Assembly (NCBI GenBank): GCA_041678005.1
Contig: JBAYOW010000058.1
Span: 1-10,992 of the forward strand
Reading direction: 5' to 3'
Length of the DNA: 10,992 nt
Source of the DNA: Sulfurivermis sp041678005
GTDB taxonomy: Bacteria; Pseudomonadota; Gammaproteobacteria; Thiohalomonadales; Thiohalomonadaceae
Position 1 is the stretch's first letter. The number at the start of each line of letters is the position of its first letter. Made by a program: the position numbers and the translations under genes. Of the stretch, positions 5,682 through 10,992 are shown piece after piece. A model generated the notes under the pieces. It saw nothing but the letters and a program-made list of their open reading frames with translations. It did no database searches and was not told the origin of the DNA.

Positions 5682-6017
5682 ATCAAGCCTGGCAGTACGC
5701 TCATTCAAAAACGCCTTGAACTCTTTGTAAGCCGTCCAGAAACACGCGATGGCACGCTCACCCGCCTCGGTGACGATGGCTCTACCGCCACCCCGCCCAC
5801 CGGCACTCTTTTCCACAACCGGCGTACGACCCTGATTATTCATTGATTCCACCAGCTTCCATGCGTGCCGATAGGACATTTTCATCGAACGTGCCGCAGC
5901 AGTAATGGAACCGTGCTCCTGTATCCGTTCGAGCAAGACAACACGCCCATAACCCAGAAAGGTGCCTTCCGGCCCCTCAATCCAGATACGTCCACGAAGT
6001 CTGTATTCGTTTGCCAT
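5676..6017 (-). CDS. modE: One-domain molybdate-responsive regulator ModE
   Basis: A 113-residue winged-HTH regulator of the ModE N-terminal type. Family marks are GRIWIEGPEGTFLGYGRVVL, the HTH GSITAAARSMKMSYRHAWKL at about 37-56, the wing GGRGGGRAIVTEAGE, and a dimerising helix (WTAYKEFKAFLNERTARL). The E. coli protein has 262 residues with a C-terminal pair of molybdate-binding Mop domains. Here the frame ends after the DNA-binding half, so ligand sensing must come another way, or the protein represses without binding molybdate itself. ATG 6017 has AAGG 6 nt upstream. It lies directly before modABC on the same strand, and its promoter carries a ModE-like dyad, so self-repression is likely. 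Confidence 0.93.
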   Translation of the reverse strand: MANEYRLRGRIWIEGPEGTFLGYGRVVLLERIQEHGSITAAARSMKMSYRHAWKLVESMNNQGRTPVVEKSAGGRGGGRAIVTEAGERAIACFWTAYKEFKAFLNERTARLDL

Positions 6018-6055
6018 CTCGTGCCTTTTAGTTGGTGATTAACCTCGTCAGGAAC

Positions 6056-6079
6056 CGTAATGTACATCCATGCATAACG
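6056..6079 (-). promoter_or_regulatory. Candidate ModE box upstream of modE
   Basis: A dyad with half-sites CGTTATG (6079-6073) and CATTACG (6062-6056) on the minus strand, extended by one matching base pair on each side (CCGTTATG/CATTACGG, 6055-6080). It covers the spacer and -10 of the predicted modE promoter, the expected position for a repressor. Confidence 0.6.
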
Positions 6080-6087
6080 GAATTCAA
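6059..6087 (-). promoter_or_regulatory. Predicted sigma70 promoter of modE
   Basis: TTGAAT (6087-6082) and TACATT (6064-6059) on the minus strand are separated by exactly 17 bp. The ModE-like dyad overlaps the -10 and the spacer. The -10 is 41 bp before the modE ATG. Confidence 0.45.
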
Positions 6088-6194
6088 TACCCTAGTATGT
6101 TAGTAACTGACTATTAATCGTTAAGATAAAAGCAATTACTGGGGAAGCCGCCCGCCTTTGAGGCAGATATTCTGACCTCGTGCGCAGAGAGACT

Positions 6195-6239
6195 TACCCT
6201 CTCCCCCAGCCCCTCTCCCGCAAGCGGGAGAGGGGAGCT
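6195..6239. repeat. REP-like GC-rich hairpin
   Basis: CCCCTCTCCCGC (6210-6221) and GCGGGAGAGGGG (6224-6235) form a perfect 12-bp stem around AA (or 11 bp around CAAG). It is preceded by a partial copy of the left arm, CCCTCTCCCCCAG (6197-6209). This wording (CCCTCTCCC...AGCCCCTCTCCCGC-AAGCGGGAGAGGGG) is a known dispersed intergenic repeat of gamma- and betaproteobacteria. It lies about 275 bp past the flgL stop and 180 bp before modE. No T-run follows on either strand, so I call it a repeat and not a terminator. Confidence 0.8.
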
Positions 6240-6509
6240 TTGCAGTGGCTTTAGCCGCGATTGGCTTGCCCTGCTGCATAGTGGTCGAGTTATTTCGGTC
6301 ACGACGGCAGGTTCTTTACTTATATTTGCTGATATTAGAAGGCCGTATTTTGGTTTATGTGAAACCAAAATAACTAACTGCTTTTTCTTGTTAGATCAGA
6401 GTGTGATGAGATGAGCGACGCGCATCCATGCTTGCTTGCAAGATTCCACTTGCCGCAGCCAATGATTTACCTCTCTCGCTTAAGCTGACGAGCGATGATG
6501 GGCTTTTAA
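6240..6509. other. Intergenic stretch between flgL and the REP-like hairpin
   Basis: Together with 6018-6239 this forms a 492-bp gene-free gap. In this part the only structure I see is the AT-rich inverted repeat at 6346-6372. No intrinsic terminator is evident for the flagellar transcript; short complements after the flgL stop (for example TCGCT/AGCGA near 6475-6497) are too weak. Confidence 0.5.
6346..6372. repeat. AT-rich 11-bp inverted repeat
   Basis: TATTTTGGTTT (6346-6356) and AAACCAAAATA (6362-6372) are perfect arms around ATGTG. The stem is too AT-rich for a normal terminator. A repressor-type operator or a weak bidirectional transcript end downstream of flgL are both possible. Confidence 0.6.
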
Positions 6510-8030
6510 TCAGCGCAAGAAATTGAACAGGGAGAGATCCTGCACCTTCAGGTAGGTTTGTTGGGCGGCCTGGAGGCCGGCCATTTGCAGGTTGAGACGA
6601 CTAATGGCTTCAGCATAATCGAGATCTTCTATGGAAGAGATGATCTTGGTGGTCTGAAATAACTGATCATCATTGATGTAACGTTGAGCATCGATGGCAT
6701 TAAGCCTGGCGCCGACACCGGCGCGCACAGTAAGAATGTTGTCCATGCCCTGGTCGATATCGGTGAGAAAGCGGTTGATATCGTTGTTGAGCTCAGCCAT
6801 TTCAGCCGGTGAGGTGACTGGAGTTTCCAGTGCGGTAATAAAGTTTTGCAGCGTCTGGAAAATATTCTGGTTTTCACTGGAGCGAATGGAGAATGTATCA
6901 CCATCGGCTGGTGTACCATTTAAGGTTACCAGTGCACCACGAAAAGGGATGGGCTCACCTGAGGTATAGGTGCCAGTAACTGGCGGCGCCAAAGGATTAA
7001 GATCGCCGCTAGTGAGTACCTCATAGGTGATGGGGTCACCTGGATCGGCTTGAATAAAATGTAAGGTGTAGCCATTTACACCATTGACCAAGGCAGGCTC
7101 AAAACGCCCCTGCACACTGGTGGAAGTAACCATACCGGTGCCAGCATTGCCGCCAGTATGCAGAACAAACTCATCCCCATTTTCTGGCACGCCACTCAAG
7201 GTGATCGCAGCAGCTGCATCACCGCTAATATTAATAGAGATATTCAGTGGATCTGCATAAGGAGTTGTCCCCAGTGAAACATTTGAGCTATCAAACAGCT
7301 CGTAGACACCTGGAGGCACACTGTTATCGAAAACTATTCTGTACCCCTCAACCGCATCAGCATATTGTGGGTTGACGGTGGCACTGGCGCTGGCAGTGCT
7401 GAGTGGATCCAGCGTTGCTTCCAGTGTGGCGCTGGTACTCGTACTGGTAACAAAGCTGCCGTTGCCATTACGGATCAGGCCAAACACTTCCGAGCCTGAG
7501 TTGCCATCGGCGACCTGGCGACCGGCACTGATCTGCAGGAAACGCTGGCTATCGTCACCGAAGTAGTCATAGCCGCCTGCGGCATTGGGCACGAAGGGTT
7601 CGGTAAAACCCTTGCTGCCGGCAAACAGATATTCGCCATTGCCGTCCTTGGTGTTGGCAAGACCAACCAGCTCCTCAAGACGCTGACGGGTTTCTGCAGC
7701 AATAAAACTGCGCGTTTCATTGGTCTGGGAGGCGTTGGCCGCCTGAATGGCCTGTTCACGTACGCGTTGCAAGAGGTTGGTCACACCAGCCAATACGCCT
7801 TCCTCGGTAGACAAACGATTGATCGCAGCGTCAGAATTGGCCTGATATTGTTCAACGGTATTTTCTGTCTGGCGCAACTGCATCAACTGGCTGGTGCCAA
7901 CCGGATCATCGGCAGGTGTCATGATGCGCTTGCCGGTGGCGAGCTGGTTTTGCGTCTTGCTTAGCCTGACTTGCTGGTCGAGTATGGAGTTGATGCTCAA
8001 GGTCTGGAAGAAGCGACTGGAAATACGCAT
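6510..8030 (-). CDS. flgL: Flagellar hook-filament junction protein FlgL (HAP3)
   Basis: FlgL joins the FlgK ring to the flagellin filament outside the cell. The flagellin-like N-terminal helices (about 1-140: MRISSRFFQTLSINSILDQQ, LSKTQNQLATGKRIMTPADD) and C-terminal helices (about 390-506: TVRAGVGARLNAIDAQ ... LNLQMAGLQAAQQTYLKVQ) are complete. At 506 residues it is much longer than the 317-residue enteric protein. The extra length is a central surface domain with two related units of about 67 residues (226-291 and 316-382), each starting with a G-Y-x-[IL]-x-F strand and ending in G-x-P-x-x-G-D-x-F. ATG 8030 has AGGAG 7 nt upstream, inside the last codons of flgK, and the gap to the flgK stop is 2 nt, so the two are co-translated. 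Confidence 0.96.
   Translation of the reverse strand: MRISSRFFQTLSINSILDQQVRLSKTQNQLATGKRIMTPADDPVGTSQLMQLRQTENTVEQYQANSDAAINRLSTEEGVLAGVTNLLQRVREQAIQAANASQTNETRSFIAAETRQRLEELVGLANTKDGNGEYLFAGSKGFTEPFVPNAAGGYDYFGDDSQRFLQISAGRQVADGNSGSEVFGLIRNGNGSFVTSTSTSATLEATLDPLSTASASATVNPQYADAVEGYRIVFDNSVPPGVYELFDSSNVSLGTTPYADPLNISINISGDAAAAITLSGVPENGDEFVLHTGGNAGTGMVTSTSVQGRFEPALVNGVNGYTLHFIQADPGDPITYEVLTSGDLNPLAPPVTGTYTSGEPIPFRGALVTLNGTPADGDTFSIRSSENQNIFQTLQNFITALETPVTSPAEMAELNNDINRFLTDIDQGMDNILTVRAGVGARLNAIDAQRYINDDQLFQTTKIISSIEDLDYAEAISRLNLQMAGLQAAQQTYLKVQDLSLFNFLR
6885..7085 (-). repeat. FlgL variable-domain unit B
   Basis: Encodes FlgL residues 316-382, from NGVNGYTLHF to LNGTPADGDTFSI. It is a diverged copy of the preceding unit (residues 226-291): the opening strand, a proline/glycine-rich turn and the G-x-P-x-x-G-D-x-F ending line up. 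Confidence 0.5.
7158..7355 (-). repeat. FlgL variable-domain unit A
   Basis: Encodes FlgL residues 226-291, from AVEGYRIVF to LSGVPENGDEFVLH, matching unit B in strand pattern and in the closing G-x-P-x-x-G-D-x-F motif. The similarity is at the protein level only. Confidence 0.5.
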
Positions 8031-8032
8031 AG

Positions 8033-10009
8033 CTATCTCCTTACCGCATCGAGCAAGGTATCAAAGAGAGACTGAGCCACACCAATAAGCTGAGCGGTGG
8101 CCTGATAGGCCTGCTGGAAGCGCAGCATATTGGCAGCCTCTTCATCGAGATTGACACCAGATACAGCCTCCACTGCCATCTCTGCCTGCACAACCATGCT
8201 CTGCTGCACACCCAGGTCGATGCTGGCCTGATGGGTGCGCGCCCCGACAGTTGATACCATCTGGCCATAGGCATTTTGAAAGGTTGTCGTGCCACCGGCA
8301 AGAATAGGCTTACCATCGAGAGCCGCCAGTTTCAGGGCATTGCTGCCATCACTTACACCATCAAAGTTAGGGCTTATGGTGAAACTGTCACCCGCTAGCG
8401 GCTTGCCAGACAGACGAAAGCTGATGCCGGCATAGTTGGGGTCGATAGCACCGAGGTCGAAAGACTTGCCCATGCTGTCGGTTGCCGGATTGTAGGCCAG
8501 ATTGCCGGCCAGCGCGCCGCCCAGCACATAACCGGGGACGGTGTCGTCATAGGTCATGGTTACGTCCCCACCGGCCCGCACCGTGCCAAGATTGGTGGTT
8601 GCTCCGGCCGTGGTATCCAGCGCACTGATCTGCGCACTGCCTAGATTTGCGACAGACTCAGTGGCTCGCAGTGGCGCAGCGGCAGCGATCTGCTTGGTAT
8701 CGGTGATGAGAAAGTTGAAGTCACGCGCAGCAGAACGGGTTGGCCGCAACTCAAAACTGTCACCGGCCGCCGCAGCGGTATCCAGCGAGAAAGAAAATCC
8801 CTCGCTAGGCACGTCTATGGTGGCCGGATAGGCACCAGGGGCGTAGGTGCCGACGACGGTGTTGCCGCTCAGCCTGGTCAAGGTGTAATTGGTGCCATCA
8901 GCGGTGCTTATGCGGTAGTCGCTGGTCGTCAGGGCACTGACATCGGTGATGTCGTAGGTCATTGTTGCAGCCCCAGTATTGCGACTGCTGGCGATAACGT
9001 TAGCCTGTGCTGTCACACCGGAAAAGCCAAACAAATCCTGGCCCAGTTCATTATTCATATCCAGACCCTGATGGTGCTGGTTATTGAGGCTCTCGGCCAA
9101 GCCAACGGCAATACGCCCTAGTGAATTTTGCGCTGGCTCCAGGATATCCTTGCGAAATGACAGCAGACCACCGATGCTGCCGCCGTTGAGAAAATCTGTC
9201 ACATCCGGTCCCGCACCAGATTTGGTGGTCAGATTCACACGTAAGGTAAAGGAATCATAGTCACTGGGCGTGGTTTCAAGCTGATTATAATCCATGCCCA
9301 ACACCATCACCTGACCATTGCCGATAAAGACATTCATCGCGCCGTTATCCTGCATCACGGTAGTCACCGGCACGCGCTCTGATAATTTCCTGACCAGCTT
9401 ATCGCGCTCATCCAGCAGATCATTCGGTGGAGAACCACCAGCCTTAGCCTGTGCCAGCACGATACTCTGATTTATATTGGCAATAGACTGGGTCAAGGAA
9501 TTTATATCGTTGACTGTATCCCTGATGGATGAATTGACCACATCGCGTAGCGAAGATAGCCGCTCGTCTATGGACTGAAAGCGAAAGGCCAACGACTCGG
9601 CTTGGCTGATCAAGACCTCGCGCGCCGGAATGGACGAAGGATTATCCGCCACGCCATTCAAGGCATTGAAAAATTCCTGCACTGCCGGTGCCAGACCAGC
9701 GTCAGCATCGGCCAGCAGATTATCCACCTGTGAGGCATAGTTATGATAATCATCCAGACGATGCATATTGGATGTATAAGTGTTTAGCTGGTTGACCAGA
9801 AACTGGTCATACACGCGCACTACGCTATCTGCCTTTACGCCGGAACCAATATAGCCTGCACCGGAAAGCTCCGGGATGCGGGTGGACAGGTTGGTACGCT
9901 GACGGCTGTAGCCTTCCGTATTGACGTTGGCGATATTATGACTGGTGGTCGCCAGCGAACGCTGAGCGGCCAGTAGTCCAGAAACACCGGTATTGAGAAT
10001 ATCAGGCAC
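8033..10009 (-). CDS. flgK: Flagellar hook-associated protein FlgK (HAP1)
   Basis: FlgK forms the first junction ring on the hook, outside the cell. It has 658 residues (547 in enterics). The N-terminal rod/hook signature is clear (ILNTGVSGLLAAQRSLATTS, HNIANVNTEGYSRQR). A long helical region follows, with the conserved PPNDLLDERDKLVRKLSE segment near 194-211. The C-terminal bbr domain closes it (SGVNLDEEAANMLRFQQAYQ, ATAQLIGVAQSLFDTLL). The extra length sits at about 330-550, a Ser/Thr/Ala/Gly-rich surface domain with two G-D-S-F strands (A-A-A-G-D-S-F-E-L at 413-421 and G-K-P-L-A-G-D-S-F-T-I at 535-545) like those in FlgL. The start is GTG at 10009, fixed by GGAGG (10020-10016) 6 nt upstream and by the normal MPDILN beginning. 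It follows flgJ by 72 bp. Confidence 0.96.
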   Translation of the reverse strand: MPDILNTGVSGLLAAQRSLATTSHNIANVNTEGYSRQRTNLSTRIPELSGAGYIGSGVKADSVVRVYDQFLVNQLNTYTSNMHRLDDYHNYASQVDNLLADADAGLAPAVQEFFNALNGVADNPSSIPAREVLISQAESLAFRFQSIDERLSSLRDVVNSSIRDTVNDINSLTQSIANINQSIVLAQAKAGGSPPNDLLDERDKLVRKLSERVPVTTVMQDNGAMNVFIGNGQVMVLGMDYNQLETTPSDYDSFTLRVNLTTKSGAGPDVTDFLNGGSIGGLLSFRKDILEPAQNSLGRIAVGLAESLNNQHHQGLDMNNELGQDLFGFSGVTAQANVIASSRNTGAATMTYDITDVSALTTSDYRISTADGTNYTLTRLSGNTVVGTYAPGAYPATIDVPSEGFSFSLDTAAAAGDSFELRPTRSAARDFNFLITDTKQIAAAAPLRATESVANLGSAQISALDTTAGATTNLGTVRAGGDVTMTYDDTVPGYVLGGALAGNLAYNPATDSMGKSFDLGAIDPNYAGISFRLSGKPLAGDSFTISPNFDGVSDGSNALKLAALDGKPILAGGTTTFQNAYGQMVSTVGARTHQASIDLGVQQSMVVQAEMAVEAVSGVNLDEEAANMLRFQQAYQATAQLIGVAQSLFDTLLDAVRR

Positions 10010-10015
10010 GACACA

Positions 10016-10020
10016 CCTCC
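10016..10020 (-). promoter_or_regulatory. Strong ribosome binding site deciding the GTG start of flgK
   Basis: GGAGG on the minus strand, 6 nt before the GTG at 10009. No in-frame ATG stands near it, so the GTG start is well supported. Confidence 0.75.
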
Positions 10021-10081
10021 TGCATTACAGCCAGAGGGTCATGACAAAAAGTGTTTTTGACAATCATATGGGAATCTCCAC

Positions 10082-10992
10082 TCATGATAGCGTCCGCTGG
10101 GCTGTATTCTTTACATCTGCTGCGGCCGAAGTGATCACGCCTCTGTCCAGAATCTGGCCAATCTTGCGGGCATAGGCCGGGTCGGTTGCATAACCGGCAT
10201 CCTGCAGGGAGCGAACAAATTCCTTGGGGTTGCCGGTCTGTTGCAAGGCCTCGGCATAACGCGGATTGGACTGCAGAAAATCCACATAATCGGAAAAACT
10301 TTCTTCAAACGATGCATAGGCACGGAACCTGGCCACTTCCTTGGCCGCCACGCCTTCACGATATTCCAGCGTGGACTTGGCCACACTCTCTCCATCCCAG
10401 CGTCCATCCGCCTTGATGTTGAAAAGATTATGGCTGCTCTGTCCATCTGGGTTACGGATAACCGCCTTACCCCAGCCGGTTTCCAGTGCTGCCTGTGCCA
10501 GCAATGCATCTGGTGCCACGCCTATTCTGGCCGCAGCCTTTTCTGCCATGGGCCAGAGCTTGCTGACAAAATCCTCTGGTGAGGCTGCAATTTCTGTAGC
10601 CGTCGTGTTTGGTGTGGTGACAGCTTCGGTCTGTGCTGCTGCATATGGCCGCTGGCTTATAAGTGGGCGGCTCGACATATTGAGTTCCATAATGGCCTCA
10701 GGTTTTTCACCGGTCTGTTGCTGCAACTGCTTTACCAGCATCTCAGCCAGACCTATGCCCTTCTCGCTCAGCTCCAGCGACAATTGTTTATCGTACATAT
10801 CGCGGTACATCGCAGCCTGTTCGCCATCGAACATCGGATCACCTTCGCTCGCCTCGCGCATGCTCTTGAGCATCATCTGCAGAAACAACGCCTCAAACTG
10901 CTTGGCTGCTGCCTTTAATGCCCCTGCCGAATCCTCACGCGCATCGGCTTTCAGGGCACTTAGGCTCTGAAAGTCGGTATAGGCGTGGGTGG
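10082..10992 (-). CDS. flgJ: Flagellar rod cap and peptidoglycan hydrolase FlgJ, 5' end missing
   Basis: FlgJ caps the growing flagellar rod in the periplasm and opens peptidoglycan for it. The frame is open to the right edge, so the first residues lie outside; 302 residues are visible (E. coli 313). The N-terminal rod-binding domain is present (ALKAAAKQFEALFLQMMLKS, then MREASEGDPMFDGEQAAMYRDM, ending near KQLQQQ). After a linker of about 50 residues comes the C-terminal glucosaminidase/muramidase domain: DALLAQAALETGWGKAVI with the catalytic Glu of ALE-TGWG, HNLFNIKADGRWDGE, the second acidic site in TLEYREG, then FSDYVDFLQSNPRYAEAL. Both acidic residues known to matter in Salmonella FlgJ have counterparts. 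It heads the visible flgJ-flgK-flgL set on the minus strand. Confidence 0.95.
   Translation of the reverse strand, partial: THAYTDFQSLSALKADAREDSAGALKAAAKQFEALFLQMMLKSMREASEGDPMFDGEQAAMYRDMYDKQLSLELSEKGIGLAEMLVKQLQQQTGEKPEAIMELNMSSRPLISQRPYAAAQTEAVTTPNTTATEIAASPEDFVSKLWPMAEKAAARIGVAPDALLAQAALETGWGKAVIRNPDGQSSHNLFNIKADGRWDGESVAKSTLEYREGVAAKEVARFRAYASFEESFSDYVDFLQSNPRYAEALQQTGNPKEFVRSLQDAGYATDPAYARKIGQILDRGVITSAAADVKNTAQRTLS

Noticed and set aside
6195..6239. Intrinsic terminator for flgL
   Set aside because: The stem is strong but neither strand has a T-run after it, and the sequence matches a dispersed repeat family.
6114..6368. An 84-codon minus-strand frame upstream of modE
   Set aside because: Its core, SPLPLAGEGLGERV, is the translation of the REP-like hairpin, a familiar source of false proteins.
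10028..10060. Promoter or operator at the A5/T5 dyad between flgJ and flgK
   Set aside because: CAAAAA-GTG-TTTTTG is a short AT-rich symmetry. No sigma28 or sigma54 element could be placed convincingly, so it is left out of the features.

Overview
The window looks like a chromosomal segment of a flagellated, molybdate-using proteobacterium, most likely a gammaproteobacterium. The grounds are the flgJ-flgK-flgL order, a Salmonella-type two-domain FlgJ, a modEABC locus, and a REP-like GC-rich hairpin of the kind scattered through Pseudomonas/Xanthomonas-like genomes. I cannot name the genus from sequence alone.

Layout. Bases 1-123 are a perfect 10-bp tandem array that runs off the left edge. 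Bases 124-3030 form a worn accessory region. It holds a small AlpA/excisionase-like HTH gene (minus strand) stopped by an in-frame amber codon, an intact class II Fic gene whose active-site motif carries Gly where Asp/Glu is expected, about 365 bp without a gene but with inverted repeats and a tRNA T-arm-like motif, and the wreck of an AbiE type IV toxin-antitoxin operon (antitoxin with stop plus frameshift, toxin frameshifted and cut off after about 54 codons). Bases 3090-6017 are a compact minus-strand molybdate locus: modE (one-domain regulator), then modA, modB and modC. Bases 6018-6509 are intergenic, with the modE promoter/operator, a REP-like hairpin and an AT-rich stem-loop. Bases 6510-10992 are the end of a flagellar operon on the minus strand: flgJ (5' end outside the window), flgK, flgL.

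How the genes work together. ModA binds molybdate in the periplasm, ModB is the membrane channel, ModC the ATPase, and ModE probably represses the set when molybdate is plentiful. Two closely matching 24-bp dyads, one over the modE promoter and one just before modA, are the likely ModE operators. FlgJ caps the growing rod and opens peptidoglycan; FlgK and FlgL then join hook to filament. Both junction proteins are longer than their enteric counterparts and share a GD-F motif in their variable domains.

I found no convincing new multi-gene system. The most interesting items are the non-canonical Fic site with a tight direct-repeat operator, the amber-interrupted excisionase-like gene, the twin ModE boxes, and the two-step decay of AbiE.
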